A model generated the notes under the pieces. The model was not told where the DNA came from and made no database searches. It was given only the letters and a program-made list of their open reading frames with translations. From Verrucomicrobiota bacterium (lineage in GTDB: Bacteria > Verrucomicrobiota > Verrucomicrobiia > Limisphaerales > VHCN01), in NCBI GenBank assembly GCA_016871675.1, contig VHCN01000033.1, positions 1 through 34,673 on the forward strand: 34,673 nucleotides of DNA, given 5' to 3'. The position numbers were made by a program, and so were the translations under genes. Positions 25,949 to 34,673 of the stretch are shown here, piece by piece (position 1 is the first letter of the stretch; each line of letters starts with the position of its first letter).

Positions 25949-28876
25949 GTGATCCCACCGGCCACTGTCTTGTTGCGGAAGCTCGCCGCCGTGTCGGCAG
26001 CCGCGCTGCTTGGCGCCAGCGTCGATGCCCACGGCGCCGCAACGCCGCTGTCGCGGAAGCCCTGGACCAGTTCGCGCGTTTTCGGCACGCCCGAGCCACC
26101 GCTGCCGTTCATCAGCGCGCGGGCGTTTCCAAACCTCGTCTTCACCAACGCGCTCGAGATGGCGCTCGCGCCGGGCAGTCCACGGCTCTTCGTCCTGCAG
26201 CAGGACGGCAAGGTCTTCTCGTTTCCGCCCGATGACTCGGTCGCGTCGGCGGACCTTTTTCTCGACCTTAAGCAGGCCAACCCCGAGACGCGCATCGCCT
26301 ACGGGCTCGTGTTCCATCCGCGCTTCGTCGAGAACCGCCAGGTTTTCGCCTGCTACGTGGTCAAGGACAGCCTCACGAACGGCTCCATCGTGTCGCGGTT
26401 CACTGTGCCGCCGGGGGAACCGCCGCGTGCCGATCCGAAGAGCGAGAAAGTCATCCTCACCTTTTGGAGCGGCGGCCACAACGGCGGCTGCCTCAAGTTC
26501 GGACCCGATGGAATGCTCTACATCACGACCGGTGACGGCACGGGGCCGAATCCGCCCGACGGACTCGACACCGGTCAGGACGTGAGCGACCTGCTCAGCA
26601 GCGTGCTGCGCGTGGACGTGGACGGAGCGGAACCCGGGCGCGGCTATCGCGTGCCGCCGGACAACCCGTTCGTGAACCTCGCCGGCGCGCGACCGGAGAT
26701 CTGGGCGTATGGATTTCGCAACCCGTGGAAGATGTGCTTCGACCCGCAGAACGGCTCGCTGTGGATCGGCGATGTCGGGTGGGAATTGTGGGAACTCGTG
26801 TTCCGCGTGCAGCGCGGCGGCAACTACGGCTGGTCCGCGATGGAGGGGCCGCAACCGGTGAAACCCGCCGGGCGGCGCGGCCCGACGCCCATCCTGCCGG
26901 CGACCTACGCGCACCCGCACCACGAAGCCGCGAGCATCAGCACGGGATACGTCTATCGCGGCAGGCAGTTCCCTCAACTGCGCGGCGCGCTTCTTTACGG
27001 CGATTACGAGACCGGCAAGGCGTGGGCGCTTCACCACGACGGCACGAACACCACGTCGCACGCGCTCATCGCCGACACGCCGCACCGCATCGTCACCTAC
27101 GGCGAGGGGCAGGACGGCGAGCAGGTTTACATCCACTACGGCACGCCCTCGACGCTGCACCGGCTCGTTCCCAACCCCGACGCGGGCCAACCCTCGAAGT
27201 TCCCGCGCAAGTTGAGCGAGAGCGGCCTCTTCGCGAACACGGCGAGGCAGTCCCCGGCGCCCGGCGTGTATCCCTTCGACGTCGCGGCGCCGATGTGGAA
27301 CGACGGCGCGACGGCGAAACGATTTGTGGCGTTGCCGGGCACGAACACCGCCTCCTACGAGGGCCGCGGCGAGAATGCGCGGCCAAAGTTTCCCACGAAC
27401 ACCGTGTTCGCGCGCACGCTCTCGCTCGAACTCGAGCGCGGCCAACCGGCCACCGCCCGAAAGGTCGAAACCCAACTGCTGCACTTCGACGGCCGGCAGT
27501 GGCGCGCCTACGCGTATCGCTGGAACGACGCGCAAACCGATGCCGCGCTTGTGGACGCGGCAGGCGCGGAACAGAACTTCACCGTGCGCGATTCCGGGGC
27601 GCCCGGTGGCAAACGACGGCTCGCGTGGCGCTTCCACTCGCGCGCCGAGTGCCTGCGCTGCCACAACTCGTGGAATGGATTCACGCTCGGATTCCAGCCG
27701 GGCCAGTTGGCGCTCGGCGCGCCGGTGGACCGGCTCGCGACCCTCACCGACCTCGCGCTCATTGACAAACCCTTCGCCGCCGCCGCGCCGAAGACCCGCC
27801 TTGCGCACCCGCGCGACACCTCGGCTTCGCCCGAGGCGCGCTCGCGCTCGTGGCTGCACGCGAACTGTTCCGCCTGCCATCGCATCCACGGCGGCGGCAC
27901 CGCACTCATCTTCCTCAACCACGAGGCCACGCTCGCGCAGACGAAGGTCGTGGATGTCGCTCCGTTGCAGGGCACGTTCGGCATCGCGGATGCCCGCCTC
28001 GTCGCGCCCGGCGATCCGTATCGATCCGTGCTGTTGCACCGCCTCTCGAAGGTGGGCGGCGGGCACATGCCGGCGCTCGGGTCCACGCAACCGGACGTCG
28101 CCGCGCTGAAAGTTCTCCATGACTGGATCGCGGCGATGCCTTCGTCGACCAGGTCCCCGACCTCGCAAACCGAAGCCGCGGCACTCGCCCGGTTGTGTGG
28201 TGCGCCCGCCCCGACTGTCACGGAACGCGATGCCGCGCTCGAAACACTCACGGGCAGCATCTCAGGCGCGTTGCGGCTGTTGCGCGCGGTGGATGACGCG
28301 ACGCTCGCGCCGGGCATGCGACTTCTCGCCATCGAGCGCGCGCTGGGCGCGAGGGAACCGCAAGTGCGTGAACTGTTCGACCGCTTCCTGCCCGACGACG
28401 AACGGGTCGAGATCCTCGGCGCGCGCCCGTCTGCGGAACGCATCCTCGCGCTGAAGGGCGACCGCGCGCGCGGCGCGACGTTGTTCTCGGCCGACGGCAA
28501 GGCGCAGTGCGCGAACTGCCACCTTGTGAAGGGAGTCGGTCGCGACTTCGGCCCGGACCAGTCGAACGTGGGCGCCCGGTTGTCGCGGGCGCAACTGCTC
28601 GAAAGCCTGCTGGAGCCCTCCAAGGCAATCGATCCGAGGTTCACTGGATTCGTTGCCGAGTTGAAGGACGGCACGTCGCAAACAGGTTTCATCGTTTCGC
28701 GCTCGGAGAAGGAGGTGGCGCTCAAGATCGCAACCGGCGAAACGCTGCGTCTGTCCGGCGCCACCCTCGCGAAGCTCGTCCCGCTTCAACTGTCCCTGAT
28801 GCCTGAAGGGCTGCTTTCCAATCTCACGCCGCAGGATGCGGCGGATTTGCTGGCGTTCCTCGAATCGCTGCGGTGA
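25949..28876 (+). CDS. secreted tri-heme PQQ-dehydrogenase-like (GSDH-type) protein with C-terminal heme-binding domain
   Basis: The 975-residue protein from GTG 25949 begins with an export signal (LLRKLAAVSAAALLGASVDA). Residues about 60-400 are a six-bladed propeller of the glucose/sorbosone dehydrogenase type, with AYGLVFHPRF, GGHNGGCLKFGPDGMLYITTGDG, RPEIWAYGFRNPWKMCFDP, LWIGDVGWELWE and GGNYGWSAMEG. Three CXXCH heme sites follow: Cys568-His572 (CLRCH), Cys640-His644 (CSACH) and Cys854-His858 (CANCH). The tail (about 830-975) matches the heme-binding domain typical of Planctomycetes/Verrucomicrobia, with LESLLEPSKAIDPRF. A sugar-oxidising electron-transfer role is inferred. Whether it binds PQQ is unclear. 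It lies 74 bases after the PPC-like gene. Confidence 0.92.
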   Translation: MIPPATVLLRKLAAVSAAALLGASVDAHGAATPLSRKPWTSSRVFGTPEPPLPFISARAFPNLVFTNALEMALAPGSPRLFVLQQDGKVFSFPPDDSVASADLFLDLKQANPETRIAYGLVFHPRFVENRQVFACYVVKDSLTNGSIVSRFTVPPGEPPRADPKSEKVILTFWSGGHNGGCLKFGPDGMLYITTGDGTGPNPPDGLDTGQDVSDLLSSVLRVDVDGAEPGRGYRVPPDNPFVNLAGARPEIWAYGFRNPWKMCFDPQNGSLWIGDVGWELWELVFRVQRGGNYGWSAMEGPQPVKPAGRRGPTPILPATYAHPHHEAASISTGYVYRGRQFPQLRGALLYGDYETGKAWALHHDGTNTTSHALIADTPHRIVTYGEGQDGEQVYIHYGTPSTLHRLVPNPDAGQPSKFPRKLSESGLFANTARQSPAPGVYPFDVAAPMWNDGATAKRFVALPGTNTASYEGRGENARPKFPTNTVFARTLSLELERGQPATARKVETQLLHFDGRQWRAYAYRWNDAQTDAALVDAAGAEQNFTVRDSGAPGGKRRLAWRFHSRAECLRCHNSWNGFTLGFQPGQLALGAPVDRLATLTDLALIDKPFAAAAPKTRLAHPRDTSASPEARSRSWLHANCSACHRIHGGGTALIFLNHEATLAQTKVVDVAPLQGTFGIADARLVAPGDPYRSVLLHRLSKVGGGHMPALGSTQPDVAALKVLHDWIAAMPSSTRSPTSQTEAAALARLCGAPAPTVTERDAALETLTGSISGALRLLRAVDDATLAPGMRLLAIERALGAREPQVRELFDRFLPDDERVEILGARPSAERILALKGDRARGATLFSADGKAQCANCHLVKGVGRDFGPDQSNVGARLSRAQLLESLLEPSKAIDPRFTGFVAELKDGTSQTGFIVSRSEKEVALKIATGETLRLSGATLAKLVPLQLSLMPEGLLSNLTPQDAADLLAFLESLR

Positions 28877-28895
28877 GCGGGCGCCCGGCTCGAGT

Positions 28896-30365
28896 TCACC
28901 ACAACCCGAGCACCTTCCACCACGCCAGCCCGGCGGTGAGCCACACGGCGATGTTCACGAAGGACGCCAGCAGGCCGATGCGCCACCACGTCGCGAGCGT
29001 GGTGTAACCGACACTGTGGAAGATCGGCGCGGGCGTCGTGCCGTAGTGCGTGAGGCCGGCGGAGAAGTTCGCAAAGAAGGCGAAGCTGCACGCCACCAGC
29101 GCGGGCGGGGCGCCCGAGACTATGAGCACCGCCACGAACGCCGGATACAGCGAGATCAGGTGCGTCGTGATGCTCGCGAACGCGTAGTGCGCGTAGAAGT
29201 AAACCAGGAGCGACGCGACAAACACCGCGAACCAGGGCAGCCCTTCGAACCGCCCCGCGACACTCGCGGCGAACAAGTCCAGCAGCCCCGTTTCCTTGAG
29301 TTGCTTGCCGAGTTGCACGAGCCCGCCATACCAGATGAACACGTCCCACGCCGCGTGCTCGCGCATCAGGTCGTCCCACGAAAGCACGCGCGTGAGCAGC
29401 AGCGCGGTCACCGCGCAAAGCCCCGCAAGCGTCACGTAGGCCGTGCCGCCGACAATCCAGGCCGTCACGGTGACGGCGAAGATGACCGTGAGCACCCGCT
29501 CGCTGCGCGTCAGCGGCCCCATCGTCGTCAGTTCGGAGCGCGCGAACTCGGCGGCCTCGGGCGTATGCGTCACGGCGGGACGCTCCCACTTGAAGATGAG
29601 CCACGGCAGAAGCGCCAGCGAGAGGATCGCGGGCACGGACGCGTAGAGCAGCCACAAGCCGTAGCTGAGTTCGACCGGTCCGCCGGGCGCATCCTTGGTG
29701 AGTTCGTAGGCCTGCTTCGCGGCCAGCGGGTTGCTGGACTGCCCGGTGAAATAAAGCGCGCTCGCCACGACCCCCGCCTGATAAAGCGCAAGAATGAGGA
29801 AGCGCCCGAGCAAGCCGGCGCTCGCGCCGGGATGCGACTTGAACAATTCCGCGAGGCTCCGCGTGATCGGGAGCATCACGCCGCCCATGCGCGCGGCGTT
29901 CGAGGGGATCATCCCGGCAAGCACGGTGTCCGAGGCCACGAGCGCGTAGCCAAGCCCGAGCGACGTGCGGCCGAGCGCGCGGATGAACAGCAGGGCGATG
30001 CGCCGGGCGAGCCCGGTGTTGATGAACGCGCGCGCGAGGAAATACGCCGCGAGCACCAGCCACACCTGCGGTTCCATGTAGCCCGCAAGCGCCGTGTCGA
30101 GCTTGAGCGCGCCGATGAGCACGCTGCCGAGCAACGCCATGAGGACCGCCGCGCCCCCGGCGACGGGCTGGAGCATCAAGGCGAGGATGCACGGGAGGAA
30201 AACCGCGAGCAACCGCCAGCCCTCGGGGTTCACACCCTTCTCGCCGACACCCGGCCGCCACCACGCGATGAACGCGCCGAGCGCGAAGATCAGCGTCCAC
30301 GCGACCCACGGCGGCACAAGCGGCTGTGGGGCCGGGCTGGGACTTGCCTTGGGCGCAGGATTCAT
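28896..30365 (-). CDS. DASS family (SLC13) anion:sodium symporter
   Basis: The 489-residue form from ATG 30365 has about 12 hydrophobic segments and the DASS landmarks. These are WLVLAAYFLARAFINTGLARRIAL, the substrate-site motif LAGMIPSNAARMGGVMLPI with its Ser-Asn pair, SALYFTGQSSNPLAA, WDVFIWYGGLVQLGKQLKETG, FYAHYAFASITTHLISLYPAF and LTHYGTTPAPIFHSVGYTTLATWW. The two-fold hairpins containing SNA and SITTH-type motifs bind sodium and a dicarboxylate or sulfate. The closest relatives by pattern are plant plastid 2-oxoglutarate/malate translocators and CitT. Substrate is therefore likely a C4-C5 dicarboxylate, but sulfate cannot be excluded. The longer frame from 30566 adds a low-complexity start. 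It stands alone between two plus-strand genes, with a 19-base gap from the cytochrome gene it converges on. Confidence 0.92.
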   Translation of the reverse strand: MNPAPKASPSPAPQPLVPPWVAWTLIFALGAFIAWWRPGVGEKGVNPEGWRLLAVFLPCILALMLQPVAGGAAVLMALLGSVLIGALKLDTALAGYMEPQVWLVLAAYFLARAFINTGLARRIALLFIRALGRTSLGLGYALVASDTVLAGMIPSNAARMGGVMLPITRSLAELFKSHPGASAGLLGRFLILALYQAGVVASALYFTGQSSNPLAAKQAYELTKDAPGGPVELSYGLWLLYASVPAILSLALLPWLIFKWERPAVTHTPEAAEFARSELTTMGPLTRSERVLTVIFAVTVTAWIVGGTAYVTLAGLCAVTALLLTRVLSWDDLMREHAAWDVFIWYGGLVQLGKQLKETGLLDLFAASVAGRFEGLPWFAVFVASLLVYFYAHYAFASITTHLISLYPAFVAVLIVSGAPPALVACSFAFFANFSAGLTHYGTTPAPIFHSVGYTTLATWWRIGLLASFVNIAVWLTAGLAWWKVLGLW

Positions 30366-30616
30366 TGCGACGGGCGTGCCGGTGACTGGAATGAAGTGGC
30401 GGAAGTGTTCAGTGTCCGGAGGTCTGTGTCCAGAATGGAGCGGGCGCTCCGTCTTGGCTTGAGCGCCGCGACGATTCACCGGATGTTCACCGCGTCGCCG
30501 GTCCAGAGTCTCCGGCTTGAAACCGTAATGGCAAGAATCTGGGTCGAATCCGCAATCACCATTCAACAGCGCCCCGGCCCCTGGCGACCGAGGACCGAAG
30601 ACTGAAAACTCTCTCC

Positions 30617-32260
30617 GTGCGTTTCCCGCTGCCCAGTGCCCAAACCCGCCCGCGTCACGGCCTCGCGCTCGTCGCCGGGCTCATGCTGTGCGCGGCGTTT
30701 CCCAAGGCGGATGCGGCGGGATTCGCATGGGCCGCGCCGGGGCTGCTGCTTTTCGCGGCATCGGGGCTCGCGCCCGGCGCGGCGTTTCGCGTTGGCTTCA
30801 CCGGCGGCCTCGCGTTCCATCTCGCATCGCTTTACTGGCTGCTCTACATGCCCGTTGCGATCGGACCGATCTTCGCGTGGCTCGCGCTCGGCGCGTGGTG
30901 CGCGCTGTTCGTCGCAGTCTGGGTCTGGCTCTGCTGGAGCGCGTTCCCGACGCGACTCGCGGGCACGGAAGGCGACGCGGCTTTCCCCGGTTTCGGCGAC
31001 GTGGCCGCGGCGACGTGGCTTGAGCGCGCGTGGTGGGCGCTCGCGTGCGCGGTGCTTTGGGTCGGATTGGAATTCACCCTCGGTCGCCTGCTTACGGGGT
31101 TCCCGTGGCTGCCGCTGGGCGTCACGCAGCACCGGATGCTGCCCGTCGCGCAGCTTGCCTCGATCACGGGCGTGCACGGCGTGTCGTTCGTGCTGGTGTG
31201 GTTCGCGGTGGCGCTGTCGCTCACGCTGCTCATGCTCGCGCGGCAGCCGGCGGCGCGGTGGCTGTGGGTGCGCGAGTTGCTCGCGCCCGCGCTCGTGGCG
31301 GCGGCGGTGTGCGCGTTCGGATTCAGCCGGCTTGCGGCACCGGTCCCCGCGGACCGATCGATCCGGCTCGCGCTGGTCCAGCCCAGCATCCCGCAGACGC
31401 TGATCTTCGACCCGCGCGAGACGACCAACCGCTTCAACAAGCTGATCGAACTCTCCGAAGCCGCGCTTGCGACAAAGCCCGACCTGCTCGTGTGGCCCGA
31501 GGCCGCCCTGCCCGCGCTCGCGCCGGGAATGCACGACCGCATCCTCGAACTCGTGCGGCGTCATCGCGTCTGGCTCCTGCTCGGCGCGGACGACGTTGAG
31601 AGCCGACCCGGCTCCGACAACCCGGCCGAGACGCGCTACTTCAATTCCGCCTTCCTGCTCGACCCCGACGGCAAACCCGCCGGCCGCTATCGCAAGCAGC
31701 GGCTGGTCATCTTCGGCGAATACGTCCCGCTCGTGAAGTGGCTGCCGTTCCTCCGCCACGTTACGCCGATCGAGGGCGGCTTCACGCCGGGCGGCGGGCC
31801 GTCGCCCATGGAGATGACCGGGCCCCGCGCGCGGCTGGCGGTGTTGATCTGCTTCGAGGATGTCTTCGCGGCGTCGGGGCGCGAGGCGGCGTCGGCTGGG
31901 GTGGACTTCCTTGTGAACCTGACAAACGACGGGTGGTTCAACGAAAGCGCCGAGCAATGGCAGCACGCCGCGAATGCATCGTTCCGCGCGGTCGAGAACG
32001 GCGTGCCGCTCGTGCGCTGCACGAACAACGGGCTCACGTGCTGGGTGGACGCGCGCGGACGAATGCACGCGGTTTACTTCGAGGGCTCGGAAGACGTGTA
32101 TCAACGCGGGTTCAAAACAGTGACCGTCCCGCTGCCCGCGGAGGGAGCACCGCGCGCGCGAACCTTCTACAACCGGCACGGCGACTGGCTGGGATGGAGC
32201 TGCGTCGCGCTGACGCTGGCGGTTGCGGGAATGTCCCTGCGGCGGGCGAAGCGTCCCTGA
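30617..32260 (+). CDS. lnt: apolipoprotein N-acyltransferase
   Basis: Lnt transfers a third acyl chain from phospholipid to the N-terminal Cys of lipoproteins in the inner membrane. The 547-residue protein has an N-terminal membrane domain (to about residue 240) with the typical SLYWLLYMPV and WVGLEFTLGRLLTGFPWLPLGVTQH. A periplasmic nitrilase-like domain follows with the catalytic triad Glu295 (LLVWPEAALP), Lys360 (YRKQRLVIFGEYVPL) and Cys412 (AVLICFEDVF). FLVNLTNDGWF and VRCTNNGLTCWVD complete the active-site region. A C-terminal membrane segment (WLGWSCVALTLAVAGMSL) closes it. Length is somewhat above E. coli Lnt (512). The start is GTG 30617 with no strong ribosome-binding site. The 251-base gap upstream (30366-30616), divergent from the DASS gene, holds no recognised element. 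Confidence 0.96.
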   Translation: MRFPLPSAQTRPRHGLALVAGLMLCAAFPKADAAGFAWAAPGLLLFAASGLAPGAAFRVGFTGGLAFHLASLYWLLYMPVAIGPIFAWLALGAWCALFVAVWVWLCWSAFPTRLAGTEGDAAFPGFGDVAAATWLERAWWALACAVLWVGLEFTLGRLLTGFPWLPLGVTQHRMLPVAQLASITGVHGVSFVLVWFAVALSLTLLMLARQPAARWLWVRELLAPALVAAAVCAFGFSRLAAPVPADRSIRLALVQPSIPQTLIFDPRETTNRFNKLIELSEAALATKPDLLVWPEAALPALAPGMHDRILELVRRHRVWLLLGADDVESRPGSDNPAETRYFNSAFLLDPDGKPAGRYRKQRLVIFGEYVPLVKWLPFLRHVTPIEGGFTPGGGPSPMEMTGPRARLAVLICFEDVFAASGREAASAGVDFLVNLTNDGWFNESAEQWQHAANASFRAVENGVPLVRCTNNGLTCWVDARGRMHAVYFEGSEDVYQRGFKTVTVPLPAEGAPRARTFYNRHGDWLGWSCVALTLAVAGMSLRRAKRP

Positions 32261-32287
32261 CCCGGAAATCCGCGCGCCCGAAATCCG

Positions 32288-33787
32288 TCACGCGAGGATG
32301 TCGCGGATGACGCTGCCGTGGTCGATCTCGAGCCGCTTGCGGCCGGGCACTTCAAGGCGGCGGAGGTCCAGGCCGAGCAGGTGGCATACGGTCGCGTGAA
32401 TGTCGGTGACGTAATGGCCTTCGCCGAGCGCGTGGTATCCGAGTTCATCCGTTTCGCCGTGCGTGATGCCGCGTTTCACTCCCGCGCCCGCGAACCAGAT
32501 CGTGAACCCGTGCGGATGATGGTCGCGGCCGTCCTTGCCGCCGCCGCGTTGCTCAAGCCCCGGCGTTCGGCCGAACTCGGTGCAGAAGACCACGAGCGTT
32601 TCGTCGAGCAGGCCCCGCGCCTTCATGTCCTTCAACAGGCCGGCCACGGGTTTGTCCACGCTCGCGCACATCTTGGCGTGGTTCTCCTTCAGCTTCTGGT
32701 GCGAGTCCCACGTGCCGTAGGCGCTCGGATACACCTGCACGAAGCGCACGCCGCGCTCGATGAGCCGGCGCGCGGTGAGCAGGCGCTGGCCCGAAGCCTT
32801 CGTCGCGTCGTGGTCGAGCCCGTAGCGCTTCGTGGTCGCGTCGCTCTCGGACTTGAAGTCGAGCGCCTCGGGCACGGACGCCTGCATGCGGAACGCGAGT
32901 TCGTAGGCCTTGATGCGTGCCCGCAACGCGTCGTCGGCCGGATACTCGACGGCCGCAAGGCGGTTGAGCCGGCCGATGAGTTCGAACTCGTCGCGCTGCT
33001 GCGCCTCCGTCTGCCCCGCTGTGCGCTGGCCGAAGGGCAGCGGGTTCTTCGGGTCGAGCGCGAACGGCACGCCCGCGTGCTGCGGGCCGAGATACAGGGA
33101 ATCGATGCTCCAGCGCGTCGTGGAATTGGTCGGGCCGCCGAGCACGACGAACTTCGGCAGGTTTTCGTTCATCGAGCCGAGTCCGTAGTGAATCCACGCG
33201 CCGAGGCTTGGCTGTTGTTCGTCGAGCCGGTGCCGGCCGGTGTGGAACTGGTTCTCGGCGAAGTGATCGTTGTCCGTCGTCCACATGTTGCGCACGAAGC
33301 AGAGGTCGTCCGCGCACGTCGAGAGGTTCGGCCACCAGTCGGTCATCGCCACGCCGCACTGGCCGTGCTGCGCAAAGCCGACCTGCATCGGGTAGATGAT
33401 CGGATACACGTCGCGCACGTTGACCTCCTGCGCGGGCACGGAGCGGAAGCGCGTGTGATGCTTCGGCGAGTTGATGGGATTCTCGAAGGGCAGCTTGTCG
33501 AACGTCTTGCCCGCGTGTTTCGTAAGCTCGGGCTTGGGGTCGAACGTCTCCACGTGGCTGTATCCGCCGCTGAGGAAAATCCAGAGCACGGACTTCGCCT
33601 TCGGCGCGAAGAGCGGCCGGCCCTGCGGCGCGGCGGCGGGGGATGGAGCCGCTGCCCCCGCAAGGCCATCGCGCGCGAGCATCGCGCCGAGCGCAAGCCC
33701 GGTGAAACCCATCCCGAGGTCGGACAGGAACACGCGCCGGGGAACGCGTCCGCACGGCGGGCCGTGGAAACCAGGTGTGTGGCTCAT
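32288..33787 (-). CDS. DUF1501 family secreted protein (sulfatase-like fold)
   Basis: This encodes 499 residues. A twin-arginine-type signal lies at residues 17-45 (RRVFLSDLGMGFTGLALGAMLA), so Tat export is likely. The mature part shows DUF1501 landmarks: VLWIFLSGGYSHVETFDPKPELTKHAGK, NLSTCADDLCFVRNMWTTDNDHF, HTGRHRLDEQQPSLGAWIHYGLG, LPKFVVLGGPTNSTT, ARRLIERGVRFVQVYPSAYGTWDSH, VVFCTEFGRTPGLEQ and GRDHHPHGFTIWFAGAGVKRG. DUF1501 proteins have an alkaline-phosphatase/sulfatase-like fold. They are normally encoded beside DUF1549/DUF1553 cytochrome-like proteins in planctomycetes and verrucomicrobia; no such partner is adjacent here. Their substrates are not established. It converges on lnt with 27 bases between stops and diverges from the last gene. 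Confidence 0.93.
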   Translation of the reverse strand: MSHTPGFHGPPCGRVPRRVFLSDLGMGFTGLALGAMLARDGLAGAAAPSPAAAPQGRPLFAPKAKSVLWIFLSGGYSHVETFDPKPELTKHAGKTFDKLPFENPINSPKHHTRFRSVPAQEVNVRDVYPIIYPMQVGFAQHGQCGVAMTDWWPNLSTCADDLCFVRNMWTTDNDHFAENQFHTGRHRLDEQQPSLGAWIHYGLGSMNENLPKFVVLGGPTNSTTRWSIDSLYLGPQHAGVPFALDPKNPLPFGQRTAGQTEAQQRDEFELIGRLNRLAAVEYPADDALRARIKAYELAFRMQASVPEALDFKSESDATTKRYGLDHDATKASGQRLLTARRLIERGVRFVQVYPSAYGTWDSHQKLKENHAKMCASVDKPVAGLLKDMKARGLLDETLVVFCTEFGRTPGLEQRGGGKDGRDHHPHGFTIWFAGAGVKRGITHGETDELGYHALGEGHYVTDIHATVCHLLGLDLRRLEVPGRKRLEIDHGSVIRDILA

Positions 33788-33898
33788 GGATTGACGGACG
33801 CATCTTCGCCGAGCAGCGGCGGCGCGTCAACTGGTGCGGTGCTTCGTCGCGATTCGCGTTGCGATACCACGCGGGTGTGAAACCATCCGGCTCCATCC

Positions 33899-34673
33899 AT
33901 GGGCAAACGCGCGCTCATCGTCACACTCATCGTGTTCGCCTTCCTGCTGGCGGGCGTGATGATGTTCTGGCCCGACCCGCCGCCGCCGCGCAAACCGCTG
34001 CCGAGCCCGAACGGTTACGATGAACTGGTGAAAGCCGCGGCCCTGCTGGGCGCGGAAGCTCCGGGATTTCGGACCAATACTCTCGACGAACTCCGTTGGA
34101 TCGCGGAGCGAAATACGAACGCACTTGCCAAGGCGCGGCTGGCTCTGGCGCTGGAGAGTCGCGTGCCGGATGATTTCACGCCGGACTACCTGGACCGGCG
34201 ACTTAATGAACTTACAGCGATGCGCCAGCTCGCGGTTGCCTTCGCCGCCGACGCCCGACTCGCCGGCCTCGATGCCCGCCCTTCCGAGGCACTGCGGAGT
34301 TCGCTCGACGCCGTGCGGTTGGGCGCAAACTCGATGCGCGGCGGATTGTTGATCGCCCGGCTGGTTGGTGTCGCATGCGAAAACGTCGGCCTCGATGAAG
34401 CGCGGCGACTGGTGGGCGCGCTTGGAACAAACGACTGTCGACATGGCATCGAGGTGCTGCGCGCAGTGGATTCCAAACGCGAGCCCTTCGAAGCCACGGT
34501 GGAGATGGAGCGTGATTGGGTGCGGAGGACTGCCACGATCACAGAGTTCATTGGCGCCGTGGTCATGACACGGTCTTTAGATCCGTCCGGCAGGTCCGCG
34601 AGCAGCGCCCGGGGGAAAGTCCTGAACTCGCAGAGGCAGACCCGCGAACTCATCCTCGCGCTCGCGGCGCGTC
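33899..34673 (+). CDS. membrane-anchored protein of unknown function (3' truncated)
   Basis: The frame opens at ATG 33899 and is open to the last base, giving 258 residues and continuing beyond the window. Residues 3-23 (KRALIVTLIVFAFLLAGVMMFW) form an N-terminal membrane anchor. A Pro-rich spacer (PDPPPPRKPLPSP) and NGYDELVKAAALLG follow. The rest is helical, with many Arg and Glu residues, for example LAKARLALALESRVPDDFTPDYLDRRLNELTAMRQLAVAFAADARL and SSLDAVRLGANSMRGGLLIARLVGVACENVGL. The NGYDDLVKA-type start after an anchor is common to a family of uncharacterised planctomycete/verrucomicrobial proteins; I know no function. It is divergent from DUF1501 with 111 bases between the starts. 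Confidence 0.82.
   Translation, partial: MGKRALIVTLIVFAFLLAGVMMFWPDPPPPRKPLPSPNGYDELVKAAALLGAEAPGFRTNTLDELRWIAERNTNALAKARLALALESRVPDDFTPDYLDRRLNELTAMRQLAVAFAADARLAGLDARPSEALRSSLDAVRLGANSMRGGLLIARLVGVACENVGLDEARRLVGALGTNDCRHGIEVLRAVDSKREPFEATVEMERDWVRRTATITEFIGAVVMTRSLDPSGRSASSARGKVLNSQRQTRELILALAAR

Noticed and set aside
25517-28168. 883-residue open frame on the minus strand opposite the dehydrogenase gene
   Set aside because: It is the mirror of a plus-strand gene with clear motifs. Its translation is Arg/Ala/Gly-rich with no recognisable domain, as expected for antisense frames in DNA this rich in G and C.
28836-30605. 589-residue plus-strand frame opposite the DASS transporter
   Set aside because: It is Arg/Gln/Glu-rich with no hydrophobic core, and the transporter on the other strand has clear family motifs.

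Overview
The window is a GC-rich stretch of bacterial chromosome. Its gene repertoire points to Verrucomicrobiota, probably a soil or freshwater relative of the Pedosphaera/Limisphaerales group. The evidence is a DUF1501 protein, a WD40 protein with a planctomycete-type cytochrome head, a sugar-dehydrogenase-like protein ending in a Planctomycetes/Verrucomicrobia-type heme-binding domain, an ARPP-1 protein and a DASS transporter, all next to ordinary housekeeping genes. I see no rRNA, tRNA, CRISPR array, insertion sequence or phage gene. Taxonomy is inferred from gene content only.

Layout. Bases 1-1808 hold the end of an FtsX-type ABC permease, a secreted protein, a structured intergenic region and a small one-TM protein. 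Bases 1818-6821 hold mtnP (-), an Acg-like nitroreductase (+) converging on a universal stress protein (-) across a strong hairpin terminator, a radical SAM protein (+) and an ARPP-1 protein (-). Bases 6996-9107 hold a zinc-ribbon protein and an orphan sigma-54 response regulator. Bases 9177-12671 form a divergent pair of clusters. One side is thiE-gpx-Dabb (-). The other is trxB, a tail-anchored protein with L7/L12-like modules, and a frameshifted rhodanese (+).

Bases 12751-20761 carry hisB, an ECF sigma/anti-sigma/secreted-protein trio, gyrB, a small ORF of uncertain reality, and gyrA. The gyrase A quinolone pocket is unusual. Bases 20788-22091 carry a protein that looks like a fusion of two families, overlapped by a Maf nucleotide pyrophosphatase. 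Bases 22135-28876 are a three-gene secreted module: cytochrome-WD40, TIG/PPC-like beta protein, and tri-heme sugar-dehydrogenase-like protein. The window closes with a DASS transporter (-), apolipoprotein N-acyltransferase lnt (+), a DUF1501 protein (-) and a membrane-anchored protein running off the right edge.

How the genes work together. Most is core metabolism in short operons: methionine salvage, thiamine, histidine, gyrase, lipoprotein maturation. Redox and stress functions recur (thioredoxin reductase, glutathione peroxidase, rhodanese, Acg-like nitroreductase, Usp). The secreted cytochrome module and the DUF1501 protein suit a lineage that exports many proteins for polymer or sugar use. 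I found no clear, complete novel defence or mobile system. The best leads are the fusion gene, the broken rhodanese in the trxB operon, the L7/L12-like membrane protein, the GyrA pocket and the folded region at 1469-1603.
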